Source: Microtetraspora sp. NBRC 13810
GTDB lineage: Bacteria; Actinomycetota; Actinomycetes; Streptosporangiales; Streptosporangiaceae
Length of the DNA: 64,000 nucleotides
Assembly: GCF_030268685.1 (NCBI RefSeq)
Contig: NZ_BSRQ01000015.1
Location: 62,001 to 126,000 of the forward strand
Reading direction: 5' to 3'
Position numbers and translations under genes: made by a program. This document shows, piece after piece, positions 36,414-44,723 of the stretch. A model generated the notes under the pieces. The model was given only the letters and a program-made list of their open reading frames with translations, had not been told where the DNA came from and ran no database searches. How positions within the stretch are numbered: position 1 is the stretch's first letter; each line of letters starts with the position of its first letter.

Positions 36414-37905
36414 TGCCGATCACGGTGAGCCGCACTTCGAGGGCCTGCCGTACGGCGCCGGGGAGCAGGCCCTCGCGGGACCGGTCCTGGACCTTGAGCC
36501 GCAGACCGGCCAGGGCGCCGGCGAGGTCGGCCGGTTCGCCGAGCAGGTTCTGCGCGACCTGACGCAGGTCCAGCGCCACGTGCGCCGGGATCAGGCGATC
36601 CTCCTCGGCCACCCGGACGGCGGCGGTGAACGCCGCCACCGCGTCCGGCAGCGACGTCGCCCCCACCCTCGCCACGTCCCGCGCCGGTGACTCCCCGCCT
36701 CCGGCCACCTCCCGGGCGGGTGACTCCCCGTCTCCGGTGGTTTCCCGCGCCGGTGACTGCGGGCCTCCGGTGGGTTCCCGCGCCGGTGACTCCCCGCTTG
36801 TCACGGACGGTCCCCCGGCGGCGCCGCCGCGTCTGCGGGGATCCGCGGCCTCGGCGGCGGGCGGCGAGGCGGGCGGGGACGTGCGGGAGGGCTGCACGGG
36901 GGTCAGGTGGGTGTTCATGGTGACCGCGGGCGGCGGAGGGAGGTCGCCGGCGCCGGTCCAGGCGACGACGCCGAAGGAGGCGGCGAGGGTGGCGAGCACG
37001 GAGAGGGTGACGGCGGTGCCGCGGGACATGCCGCCGCCGCCCGGCTGGGGGACTGCGGCCGGCGGCGCGGTGAGCGTGCCGATCAGGACGTCGGCGACGT
37101 GCTGGGCGGACGGCCGGGCCGCCGGGTCGGCGTCCAGGCACCGCCGGCACAGCGCGCCCACCTCGCCGGGCAGGCCGGGCGCGGCGGGCACGGGCGGCGG
37201 CCCCTCCCGGCACGCGGCCTCGACCTCCGCCCAGGTCGTCTCCGGGTACGGCGTGCGGCCCACGAGCATCTCGAACAGCAGCACGCCGAGGGAGTAGACG
37301 TCGACGGCGGGATCGGTGATGGCCCCGGCGAGGCGTTCCGGCGCGACGTAGGGCGGCGTGCCGTACTCCGCGACCCGTTCGTCCACCTGCTCCCCGACGA
37401 AGGCCGCGATGCCGAAGTCGAGCAGCTTGGAGCCGTCCGGCGTGATCAGCACGTTCTCCGCGGTGACGTCGCGGTGCACGATCCCGCGCTCGTGCGCGGC
37501 GGCGAGCACCGTGGCCACCCGGGCGGCGATGGTCACCGCCTCCCGCCAGGGCAGCGGTCCCTCGGTGATCCGGTCGGCCAGCGGGGTGCCGTCGAGCAGC
37601 CGCATGACCACGAAGGCCGCCATCCGGCCGCCCGAGGTGACCGTTTCGCCGTAGTCGTAGACCTCGATGGCGTCGGGATGGATCAGCCTGGCGGTGGCCC
37701 GTGCCTCGCGGCGCATGAGCTCGCGCTCACCGTGGTCGCCGCCGAGCGGCCCGTCGAGCACCTTGACCGCCACCATCCGGTGCAGCGACTGGTCGAACGC
37801 CCGCCAGATGGCGCTCATCCCGCCCGACGCTATCCGTTCGAGCAGCCGGTAGCGCCGGGTGAGCACATCCCCCTCGTGGAGTCCCCCCGCCTCACGCGGA
37901 CTCAC
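36382..37905 (-). CDS. Transmembrane serine/threonine protein kinase (PknB type)
   Basis: A 507-residue Hanks-type kinase: Gly loop IASGGMSAIWRA, catalytic Lys in VAVKVLD, HRDVTAEN, DFGIAAF and APERLAGA, spanning about 17-275. One membrane helix lies near 293-318 (GTAVTLSVLATLAASFGVVA). The outer part has four Ser-Pro-Ala-Arg-Glu/Asp repeats (about 366-410) and a helical domain; there are no PASTA repeats. The start at 37905 overlaps the LacI stop by 14 bp, so it may be cotranscribed with the cellulase regulator. GTG at 37863 is another possible start. Confidence 0.9.
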   Translation of the reverse strand: MSPREAGGLHEGDVLTRRYRLLERIASGGMSAIWRAFDQSLHRMVAVKVLDGPLGGDHGERELMRREARATARLIHPDAIEVYDYGETVTSGGRMAAFVVMRLLDGTPLADRITEGPLPWREAVTIAARVATVLAAAHERGIVHRDVTAENVLITPDGSKLLDFGIAAFVGEQVDERVAEYGTPPYVAPERLAGAITDPAVDVYSLGVLLFEMLVGRTPYPETTWAEVEAACREGPPPVPAAPGLPGEVGALCRRCLDADPAARPSAQHVADVLIGTLTAPPAAVPQPGGGGMSRGTAVTLSVLATLAASFGVVAWTGAGDLPPPPAVTMNTHLTPVQPSRTSPPASPPAAEAADPRRRGGAAGGPSVTSGESPAREPTGGPQSPARETTGDGESPAREVAGGGESPARDVARVGATSLPDAVAAFTAAVRVAEEDRLIPAHVALDLRQVAQNLLGEPADLAGALAGLRLKVQDRSREGLLPGAVRQALEVRLTVIGTALTRHTRQA

Positions 37906-38896
37906 GGATCACCAGCTCAGTGGGGAGGATCGGGTTGCCCGGCGGGCTGTCGCCGGTGGCGGTCGCGGTGAGGAGGAGACGCGCCGCCACGGCGGTCACC
38001 TCTTCGACCGGCTGGCGGACGGTGGTCAGCGCGGGGCTGACGTGCCGGGCGATGGGCGCGTCGTCGTAGCCGATCACGGCGACGTCGTCCGGGACCCGGC
38101 GGCCGGCCCGTCTGAGCGTCTGGATCACGGCGGCGGCCATCGTGTCGGACCCGGCGAACACCGCGTCCAGGTGCGGCACCCTGCCGAGCAGCCACTGCAT
38201 GGCGTGCGCCCCGGAGGCACGGCTGAAGTCGCCGTAGGCGACCGGCACGTTGGTCATGCCGGCCCGGGACAGCGTCTGCAGGAAGCCGTCCAGCCGGTCG
38301 GCCGCGCCCGGCAGCCCGGGCGGGCCGCCGATCGCCGCGATGGACCGCCGCCCGCCGAGCAGCAGATGCTCGGCCGCCTGCCGGCCGCCGTCGCGGTTGT
38401 CCATGTCGACGTAGGGCATGTCCAGGCCGTCCGGCGGGCGGCCGATGCCGCGGATGGGCACGCCCGAGGCGGCGAGCGTGACCATGAGCGGATGGCGGTC
38501 GCGGGCGCCGATCAGGAGGATGCCGTCCACCGCCCCGGCGACCAGCGGCGGCGCCGTGATCGTCGAGGTGGCGGGGGTGGCCGTCATGATCAACATGGGC
38601 ACGCCGTGCCCGGTGAGCGTGTCCTCGGCGGCGGCCAGGACCCGGGCGTAGAAGGGTTCGGTGAACAGCCGGGGCGGTGACTCGCAGACCACCGCGGCGA
38701 TGAGCTGGTCGCAGCGGCGGGAGGCGACGCCGCGTGGCGCGCGCCGCCGCACATAGCCCAGGCGGGACATGGCGTCGTGCACCTGGCGGCGGGTCGAGGT
38801 GCTCACCCGTACCGAACCAGTGAGAACTCTGGAGGCCGTTGCTGGGGAAACTCCGGCGGCTGCAGCGACCTGAGCGAGCGTGGGGGGATCGTCCAT
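37892..38896 (-). CDS. LacI-family regulator, CelR/CebR type
   Basis: A 334-residue LacI repressor: helix-turn-helix TLAQVAAAAGVSPATASRVL with hinge, then a periplasmic-binding-protein-like sensor domain ending in a DDAPIARHVSPALTTVRQP block. A perfect TGGGAGCGCTCCCA operator lies 31 bp upstream of its start, and the same box precedes GH48, so it is the likely cellulase repressor and probably regulates itself. Cello-oligosaccharides are the expected inducers by analogy with CelR. No sugar transporter or beta-glucosidase gene is adjacent. Confidence 0.85.
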   Translation of the reverse strand: MDDPPTLAQVAAAAGVSPATASRVLTGSVRVSTSTRRQVHDAMSRLGYVRRRAPRGVASRRCDQLIAAVVCESPPRLFTEPFYARVLAAAEDTLTGHGVPMLIMTATPATSTITAPPLVAGAVDGILLIGARDRHPLMVTLAASGVPIRGIGRPPDGLDMPYVDMDNRDGGRQAAEHLLLGGRRSIAAIGGPPGLPGAADRLDGFLQTLSRAGMTNVPVAYGDFSRASGAHAMQWLLGRVPHLDAVFAGSDTMAAAVIQTLRRAGRRVPDDVAVIGYDDAPIARHVSPALTTVRQPVEEVTAVAARLLLTATATGDSPPGNPILPTELVIRESA

Positions 38897-38926
38897 GGTC
38901 TCCTCCGCACCGATTAAGCGCGCAGG

Positions 38927-38940
38927 TGGGAGCGCTCCCA
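38927..38940. promoter_or_regulatory. CelR-type operator upstream of the lacI gene
   Basis: TGGGAGCGCTCCCA, identical to the GH48 operator, lies 31 bp before the start of the LacI-family gene. It indicates autoregulation. Confidence 0.85.
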
Positions 38941-39045
38941 GAAACGTATCATTGTTTCGTAAGTGTCAACAGATGTTTCCGAAAAATCACTGTCAACATC
39001 GTCAAACCGGTCTGACCGAACATGTTTCCCCAGGTGACGCCGTGA

Positions 39046-39381
39046 TTACCAGGGACCGTAGGGACCGGAGTTGCCGCCTTTACCGATCTCCTTGACCGCG
39101 GGTCGTACGTCGGCGAGGTAGACGCCGGAGGCGATCACCGAGGCGATGGTGAAAATGCTGAGGGGCTGCACGTAGACGTATCCGAGCACGGCGGCGAAGG
39201 TGAAGAGCGTGGCGAATCCGAGAATGATCGACCACAGCCGCTTGGTCTGCTTGCCGGTGACCGCGAATGCCCGGGCCGGGGTGCGCAACGCATGCACCAG
39301 GGAGAATCCCGACATGCCCAGTGCGCCCACTGCCAGCAGCCAGAAGATCAAGTCCAGAATGCTGTAGATCCCAAACATCAC
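39046..39381 (-). CDS. DUF2516 family membrane protein
   Basis: A 111-residue protein with two to three hydrophobic segments (SILDLIFWLLAVGALGMSGF, WSIILGFATLFTFAAVLGYV, IFTIASVIASGVYLADV) and a GNSGPYGPW tail, matching DUF2516. The function is unknown. It is the last gene of a leftward group with an XRE regulator and an HbhA-like protein, an order often kept in actinobacteria. Confidence 0.8.
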   Translation of the reverse strand: MMFGIYSILDLIFWLLAVGALGMSGFSLVHALRTPARAFAVTGKQTKRLWSIILGFATLFTFAAVLGYVYVQPLSIFTIASVIASGVYLADVRPAVKEIGKGGNSGPYGPW

Positions 39382-39542
39382 CGCTCCCGTCAGGGTAAGG
39401 CCGCCGAATCCTCCCCCACCTTAGTGCGCCCACCGACTTTGCGGCGATTGAGCCGGTCCGGGATGTCCCGCACCGGCGGGGATTCCGCGCGGCCTCACCC
39501 GGGTGCCCCGGCTCACGCGCAGCCGGGGCACACGCGCGCCAT

Positions 39543-39980
39543 TCAGGGCCTCGCGTTGTTGGTGGACCTGGTGCGGGTGGCGGGCTTCTTGGCGGGGATC
39601 GGCTTGGGGGGAGCCGGCTTGGCCGCCGCGGAGACCTCCTCAAGGCCGGTGGCGGCCTCGCCGCTCACCCGGCTCACGACCTTGCGCCCGCGGCTCGCGA
39701 AGTCCTCATAGAGCTCGCCGGCCCGCTGGCTGAGGGTGTCCGCGTAGACCTTGGCCTTCTCCGGCAGGTCGCGGGCGTAGGTCTCGGCCTTCGAGGCGTA
39801 CTCGCGCGCGCGAACCGGCAGGTCCTTGGCCGAGTCGCGGAACTCGCCGCGGGCCGCCTGCAGCTTCTCCAACTGGACGGGCAGTTCCTTCAGCTTCTCG
39901 AACGCGAAGTCGCCCGCGCCCGCCACGGCGTAGAACGGCTTGGTTTCCGTGATCTTCTTGACCTCAGTGGCGAATGTCAT
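39543..39980 (-). CDS. HbhA-like helical protein
   Basis: A 145-residue protein made of amphipathic helices (LPVQLEKLQAARGEFRDSAK, RAREYASKAETYARDLPEKA) and ending in a Lys/Pro/Ala-rich tail (KPAPPKPIPAKKPATRTR), like mycobacterial heparin-binding haemagglutinin. There is no signal peptide. In non-pathogens such proteins may bind membranes or lipid bodies; the role here is unknown. It starts 2 bp after the XRE gene. Confidence 0.75.
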   Translation of the reverse strand: MTFATEVKKITETKPFYAVAGAGDFAFEKLKELPVQLEKLQAARGEFRDSAKDLPVRAREYASKAETYARDLPEKAKVYADTLSQRAGELYEDFASRGRKVVSRVSGEAATGLEEVSAAAKPAPPKPIPAKKPATRTRSTNNARP

Positions 39981-39982
39981 GG

Positions 39983-40504
39983 TCAGCCTTCCTTGGTTTC
40001 CGGTGTGGCGTTGCCGTTGCCGGTGGACGGTCCAGCGGTCGCCGTGAAGGGTTGGAGTGTGGCGAACAGGTCCGGCACGGGATCGTCGTCGCTCGGGTCG
40101 CCCGCCTCGGGCGCCGGGCCGGTATGCGCGTCGTGCGCCTCCTCGGCCGGCACCTCGGTGTCGGTGTGATTCTCCTTGCGGAACGATTCATATATATCGA
40201 TCAGCACCTGCCGCTGCCGCTCGGTGATGTGCGTGTCGGCGCGGATCGTGGTGATGACATCGCTTTCGTGCGTGCCGTCCTCGATGAGGCCCGCCTGCAC
40301 GTAAAGCGCCTGGGCGGAGATTTGCAGCCCTTTGGCGATCTGGTTGAGGATCTCGGCGCTGGGCTTGCGCAAACCCCGCTCGATCTGGCTCAGGTAGGGG
40401 TTGGAGACACCGGCGGCCGACGCGAGCTGGCGAAGGGAGATCTTCGCCTGCGTGCGCTGGTCGCGGATGTACTCACCAATCGAGCCGACCTTGGGTAGTG
40501 CCAT
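39983..40504 (-). CDS. XRE-family transcriptional regulator
   Basis: A 173-residue protein with an N-terminal helix-turn-helix (ISLRQLASAAGVSNPYLSQI, ERGLRKPSAEIL) and an acidic, probably disordered C-terminal third (EVPAEEAHDAHTGPAPEAGD). It heads the unit with the HbhA-like and DUF2516 genes. A CATACT box 7 bases before the ATG may be a leaderless promoter, but a GAAGG site also fits. Confidence 0.85.
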   Translation of the reverse strand: MALPKVGSIGEYIRDQRTQAKISLRQLASAAGVSNPYLSQIERGLRKPSAEILNQIAKGLQISAQALYVQAGLIEDGTHESDVITTIRADTHITERQRQVLIDIYESFRKENHTDTEVPAEEAHDAHTGPAPEAGDPSDDDPVPDLFATLQPFTATAGPSTGNGNATPETKEG

Positions 40505-40584
40505 GCCTTCGAGTATGCCGCACAGTGCTTGCTGTTGCGCGCATTGGCGCTAACAATAGCAAGCACTTGACCGTGACATCAGTC

Positions 40585-41508
40585 TCAGTGGGGGATGAGC
40601 CAGAGCAACGGCGCAGAGGCGATCAGCGTGACCGACAGCGTCAGCGCCGCCGCGCGCAGCCTGCGCGGCAGCGCGGGGCTGGGCGACACCAGGCGCTCCA
40701 CCCTGAGCATCACGCAGGCGTGCGCGGCGGCGGCGCCCAGCGTGCCGTCCGGGGTGGCCACGGCGCCCGCGGTGCCGAAGCGGAGCAGGGCGGTGGCCAG
40801 CCGGCGCGGTGAGCAGAAGCGCCTGGCCCGGTCGTCGGCGGCCATCTCGATGAGCAGCCCCACCGCGCTCTGCGCGTCGCGGACGACCGCCGACCAGGGC
40901 AGCGCGCGGCGCAGCGCGGCGAACGGCAGCAGCACCAGGTCGTGCCGCTCGCGCACGTGCGCGGTCTCGTGGGCCAGCACCGCGGCCAGTTCGTCGGCCG
41001 ACAGCAGCTTCATCGTTCCGGCGCTGATCACCACCTGGGACCGGAGTCCGGGCACGCAGTAGGCGGCGGCGCCCGGGTGGTCCAGCACCCGCACGCCCGG
41101 CATGCCGGGATCGTCACGCGCGATCAGCGCGAGCAGCTCGCGGTGCCGGCGACGGGCCCGCAGGGTCTGCGCCCCCGCGGTCAGCAGCACGGTGACGAGC
41201 ACGGCGAACAGCGAGAGACCGGCCACCAGCGCCAGGACGTGCGGCAGGTCATAGGCGCCGGGCGGGCCGTACCCGCCGTTGAGGGCGGACCAGGAGAAGG
41301 CGGCGAGGCCGCCGAGGACGCCCCGGTCGTAGGGCTGGAGCGCGTAGCTGAGCAGCGCGCCGGTGCTGGCGAGCCCCCAGGTGACGCCGAGCGCCTGCCA
41401 GAGCAGGATCGCGAGGTGCGGGGCCCGGTAGGTCCACCGCGCGGTGGTGAAACGCCACGCGCCGAGCGCGCAGACGACGGCGAGCGCCCCGAGGGCCGCC
41501 GCCGTCAC
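40585..41508 (-). CDS. M56-family membrane metallopeptidase (BlaR1-like protease domain)
   Basis: A 307-residue membrane protein with three to four N-terminal helices and the zinc motif HETAH (AAVLAHETAHVRERHDL), followed by a further C-terminal helix (LTLSVTLIASAPLLWLIPH). It lacks the beta-lactam-binding sensor domain of BlaR1. Its start overlaps the stop of the BlaI-like repressor gene (ATGA), the usual M56-BlaI pairing, so it probably inactivates that repressor on a signal that is not known. Confidence 0.85.
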   Translation of the reverse strand: MTAAALGALAVVCALGAWRFTTARWTYRAPHLAILLWQALGVTWGLASTGALLSYALQPYDRGVLGGLAAFSWSALNGGYGPPGAYDLPHVLALVAGLSLFAVLVTVLLTAGAQTLRARRRHRELLALIARDDPGMPGVRVLDHPGAAAYCVPGLRSQVVISAGTMKLLSADELAAVLAHETAHVRERHDLVLLPFAALRRALPWSAVVRDAQSAVGLLIEMAADDRARRFCSPRRLATALLRFGTAGAVATPDGTLGAAAAHACVMLRVERLVSPSPALPRRLRAAALTLSVTLIASAPLLWLIPH

Positions 41509-41861
41509 TCCTCCTCCAGCTCCGTGAGAGCCTTGAGCAGGATCTCCGCCTCGGAGCCGGAGACCGCCTGCGCGAAGCGGGTCAGCGCGGCAGAGCGGTC
41601 GCCGGTGAGGTCGAGCGCCTCCAGCATGAGATCCGCGACGTACGCGTCACGGCTCGCGGCCGGCTCGTAGCGCCAGGCCCGGCCGTCGCGGGTGCGGACC
41701 AGGAAGCCCTTGCGGGTCAGCCGGTCCAGCACGGTCATGACGGTGGTGGGGGCCAGATCCCGGTCGGCGATGTGCCGGCCCACCTCGCGGGCCGTCAGCG
41801 CCGTCTTCTCGGCCCAGAGGATGTCCATGATGCTGCGTTCGAGCTCGCCCAGACCCTTCAC
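41505..41861 (-). CDS. BlaI/MecI/CopY-family repressor
   Basis: A 118-residue penicillinase-repressor-type winged helix (LGELERSIMDILWAEKTALT, APTTVMTVLDRLTRKGFLVR) with a C-terminal dimer region. The start is the GTG at 41861 just before the conserved GLGELE. It is coupled to the M56 gene. A perfect 14-bp palindrome 29 bp upstream is the probable operator. Confidence 0.9.
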   Translation of the reverse strand: MKGLGELERSIMDILWAEKTALTAREVGRHIADRDLAPTTVMTVLDRLTRKGFLVRTRDGRAWRYEPAASRDAYVADLMLEALDLTGDRSAALTRFAQAVSGSEAEILLKALTELEEE

Positions 41862-41890
41862 ATTTTTCAGGGTAGCGCGCCTACCACCCG

Positions 41891-41904
41891 CCGTAGTACT
41901 ACGG
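41891..41904. promoter_or_regulatory. BlaI-type operator palindrome
   Basis: CCGTAGTACTACGG is a perfect palindrome containing the GTAGTACTAC core like known BlaI-family sites. It sits in the 84-bp gap between blaI and the divergent macro-domain gene, so it could control both. Confidence 0.75.
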
Positions 41905-41945
41905 TACGTCGAGTTCGCGGGACGTCCGGCGGGTAGATTGCCGGG

Positions 41946-42473
41946 ATGACGGTCACACTGGTGCGGGGGGACATCACCGAACAGGCCGTGGACGCCGTGG
42001 TGAACGCCGCGAACTCCTCGCTGCTGGGCGGGGGCGGCGTGGACGGCGCCATCCACCGGCGGGGCGGTCCGGCGATCCTTGAGGAGTGCCGGGCGCTGCG
42101 CGCCTCGCGTTATCGCGGCGGCCTGCCGGCCGGGGAGGCCGTCGCGACCACGGCGGGCCGGCTGCCGGCCCGCTGGGTGATCCACACGGTCGGGCCCGTG
42201 CACAGCCTGTCCGAGGACCGGTCTCATCTGCTCGCCTCCTGCTATCGATCCTCGCTGCTGCTCGCCGAGGAGCTCGGAGCGCGCAGCGTGGCCTTCCCCG
42301 CGATCTCCACCGGCGTCTACCGGTGGCCCCTCGACGACGGGGCGCGTATCGCCCTCACCACCGTGCGCGACACGCGGAGCCGGCTGGAACAGGTGAAAGA
42401 GGTCAGGTTCGTCCTGTTCGACTCCACAGCCTATGCGCATTTCGAGCGGGCGCTCAGGGAATCAGGTGCTTGA
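41946..42473 (+). CDS. Macro-domain protein (ADP-ribose/O-acetyl-ADP-ribose hydrolase-like)
   Basis: A 175-residue single macro domain: VRGDITEQAVDAVVNAANSS, GGGGVDGAIHRRGG and AFPAISTGVYRWPL are the ADP-ribose-binding loops, close to the YmdB/MacroD type that deacetylates O-acetyl-ADP-ribose or removes ADP-ribose from proteins. A TAGATT box 6 bases before the ATG suggests a leaderless transcript. It is divergent from blaI and overlaps the end of the convergent GNAT gene by 20 bp. Confidence 0.9.
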   Translation: MTVTLVRGDITEQAVDAVVNAANSSLLGGGGVDGAIHRRGGPAILEECRALRASRYRGGLPAGEAVATTAGRLPARWVIHTVGPVHSLSEDRSHLLASCYRSSLLLAEELGARSVAFPAISTGVYRWPLDDGARIALTTVRDTRSRLEQVKEVRFVLFDSTAYAHFERALRESGA

Positions 42474-42981
42474 CCAGATAGATCTCTTCGCGGTCGTCGC
42501 CCGGCGTCACCCGGATGGCCCGCGGGATACGGCCCACCTCCGTGTACCCGGCCCCGGCGTAGAACCGGTCGACGCCGGTGCCGCCCCGGCAGACCAGGTG
42601 CAGCGACTCCACGCCGAGGCGGGCGGCGGCCTCGTCGGCGGCCCGCATCAGCTCCAGGCCGAGCCCCGTGCCCTGCCGCTTCGGGTGCACCATCACCTTG
42701 AGCAGCCACCGCCAGTGCGCGCGCAGCGGCGAGCCGTTGTCGGCGAGCACCAGCCAGCAGGACAGGTCGCCGGTCTCGTCGTCGAAGCCGGCCAGCAGCC
42801 GGTCGGTCCCGCCGGGCCGGCAGCGCGCGAACAGCGCCTCGGCCGTGGGCCGGATGTCCCCGGCCGACACGGGGGGCACGAAACCGACGGCCCCGCCGGC
42901 GTTGGTCACCTGGGTCCAGCAGTCGATCAGCTCGTCCACCAGTGCGGGAGTCAGGTCGGGATCCAGGACGAATCGGGTCAC
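42454..42981 (-). CDS. GNAT-family N-acetyltransferase
   Basis: A 175-residue GNAT fold with the acetyl-CoA loop in LKVMVHPKRQGTGLGLELMR and the C-terminal VDRFYAGAGYTEVGRIP. The substrate is unknown. The GTG at 42981 is preceded after 6 bases by TAACGT, consistent with a leaderless start. Its 3' end overlaps the macro-domain gene. Confidence 0.85.
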   Translation of the reverse strand: MTRFVLDPDLTPALVDELIDCWTQVTNAGGAVGFVPPVSAGDIRPTAEALFARCRPGGTDRLLAGFDDETGDLSCWLVLADNGSPLRAHWRWLLKVMVHPKRQGTGLGLELMRAADEAAARLGVESLHLVCRGGTGVDRFYAGAGYTEVGRIPRAIRVTPGDDREEIYLVKHLIP

Positions 42982-43024
42982 GGGGTGACGTTATCCCCGG
43001 GTCTCCCGCCGGCGGGACGGGGGG

Positions 43025-43846
43025 TCAGCGCGGAGGAGCGACCGCGGACCAGGGGAGGGTCAGCTCGCCCAGCCGCCAGCGGGCCCTGCCGCCGAGCGGC
43101 GGGCGGGTGTGGATGGGCCAGGTGGCCGTGAGGCTCTCCACGGCGGCGAGCCACCGCTGCCGCACCCCGTAGGGCGCGTACGGCGCGCAGACCGCCCAGG
43201 CCCGGTCCAGATCGCTCAGCAGGGCGTGGATCGGCTCACCGGGCACATTGCGATGGATCAGCGTCTTCGGCAGTCGCTCCGCCAGATCCGAAGGCCGCTC
43301 GAAACCGGCGAACCGGGTGGAGAGGGTCAGCGTGCGCGGGCCTTCGGCGTCCAAGCCCACCCAGGTCGCCCGATGTCCGACCTCCGAGCAGGTGCCCTCC
43401 ACGATCACCCCGCCGGGCGCGATCCGCGAGCGCAGCATGTCCCACGCCCGCCACGCCTCCGCCTCGCCGTACTGCCTGAGCACGTTGAACGCGCGGACCA
43501 GCACCGGCGGGCGGGCCACCGGGAGCTCGAAGCCGCCGAGCGCGAAGCGCAGGCCGGGCTCCTCGAAGGGGGCGGCCGCGGCGACCCGGGCGGGGTCGAT
43601 CTCCAGGCCGACCACCTCCACATCCGGGCAGACCAGGCGCAGCCTGCTGAAAAGCTCCACGGTCGTGACGTGCGAGGCGCCGTACCCCAGATCCACCACC
43701 AGCGGGCGGGGAGCCGACGTGAGCAGGCGGCCGTGCACGACGGTCAGCCACCTGTCGGCCCGGCGCAGCCGGTTGCGCGCGGTGGTGCCGCGGGTGACGA
43801 CGCCGACCGGCCGGACGATCCGCGGGCTCTTCGGGACCCCGGTCAC
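43025..43846 (-). CDS. SAM-dependent methyltransferase-like protein
   Basis: A protein of about 273 residues with class I methyltransferase motif I (PLVVDLGYGASHVTTVELFS), an acidic motif II (VEVVGLEIDPARV) and a later APGGVIVEGTCSE block. The substrate is unknown. The GTG at 43846 overlaps the stop of the SDR gene (GTGA), so the two are translationally coupled and probably act in one process. Confidence 0.8.
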   Translation of the reverse strand: MTGVPKSPRIVRPVGVVTRGTTARNRLRRADRWLTVVHGRLLTSAPRPLVVDLGYGASHVTTVELFSRLRLVCPDVEVVGLEIDPARVAAAAPFEEPGLRFALGGFELPVARPPVLVRAFNVLRQYGEAEAWRAWDMLRSRIAPGGVIVEGTCSEVGHRATWVGLDAEGPRTLTLSTRFAGFERPSDLAERLPKTLIHRNVPGEPIHALLSDLDRAWAVCAPYAPYGVRQRWLAAVESLTATWPIHTRPPLGGRARWRLGELTLPWSAVAPPR

Positions 43847-44586
43847 GACGTCACGCGGTGGACCTTGTGCTGGGCCGCCTGGGCGCGGGGGCGGATGACC
43901 AGGCGGTCGATGTTCACGTGCGCGGGGCGGGTGACCGTCCAGGCGATGGCGTCGGCCACGTCGTCGGCGGTCAGCGGGCCCGGCACGCCCTCGTACACCC
44001 GGGCGGCGGCGTCGGCGTCGCCGCGGAAGCGCACCAGCGAGAACTCGTCGGTCCGCACCATGCCCGGCAGGATCTCCACGATCCGCACCGGCTCGCCGAC
44101 CAGCTCCAGCCGCAGCGTCTCGGTCATCGCGGTCTGGCCGTGCTTCGCCGCGACGTAACCGCCGCCGCCCTCGTAGGAGACGACGCCGGCCACCGAGGTC
44201 AGCATCACCAGCACGCCGTCGCCGGACTCGATCAGCCTGGGCAGCAGCGCCCTGGTCGTCCGCAGCGAGCCGAGCACGTTGACCTCGTACATCCGGCGCC
44301 AGTCGTCCGGGTCGGACTCCGCGACCGGCTCCAGGCCCACCGCGCCGCCCGCGTTGTTCACCAGCACGTCGCACCGGTCGAGCGCGGCGGCCAGCTCGTC
44401 CACCGACTCCTGCGAGGTGACGTCGAGCGTCACCGGGGTCACGCCGGGCACCTCCGCGGCCAGCTTGTCCAGGCGGTCACGGCGGCGGGCCGCCGCGACG
44501 ACGTGGAACCCCTCCGCGGCGAGCCGGCGTGCCGTCGCCTCGCCGATGCCGCTGCTGGCCCCCGTCACCACCGCAGTGCGCTTCAA
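43843..44586 (-). CDS. SDR-family oxidoreductase
   Basis: A classical short-chain dehydrogenase of about 247 residues: TGASSGIGEATA cofactor motif, NNAGG, catalytic Ser in MLTSVAG and Tyr-x3-Lys in YVAAKHG. AARRRDRL after strand 2 suggests NADP. The TTG at 44586 is chosen because GAGGAGG lies 5 bases upstream; ATG at 44622 would add 12 acidic residues. It resembles the YdfG/serine-dehydrogenase-like group, but the substrate is not certain. Confidence 0.85.
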   Translation of the reverse strand: MKRTAVVTGASSGIGEATARRLAAEGFHVVAAARRRDRLDKLAAEVPGVTPVTLDVTSQESVDELAAALDRCDVLVNNAGGAVGLEPVAESDPDDWRRMYEVNVLGSLRTTRALLPRLIESGDGVLVMLTSVAGVVSYEGGGGYVAAKHGQTAMTETLRLELVGEPVRIVEILPGMVRTDEFSLVRFRGDADAAARVYEGVPGPLTADDVADAIAWTVTRPAHVNIDRLVIRPRAQAAQHKVHRVTS

Positions 44587-44723
44587 CCCGTCCTCCTCTG
44601 GTTCTGCTTCATTGTCGGCCATCCTGCCAGCCCCCCGCCGTCCACTCCGTCCGGCCCCTGTGATCGCATGCGGGAATCACTCGTGATTTCGGGTGGTTGA
44701 AAACCGCTTGGAGGTGGTGCCAG

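Noticed and set aside
32817-38940. CelR boxes as a CRISPR-like or mobile repeat
   Set aside because: The copies are isolated palindromes at promoters of a known regulon type, not an array.
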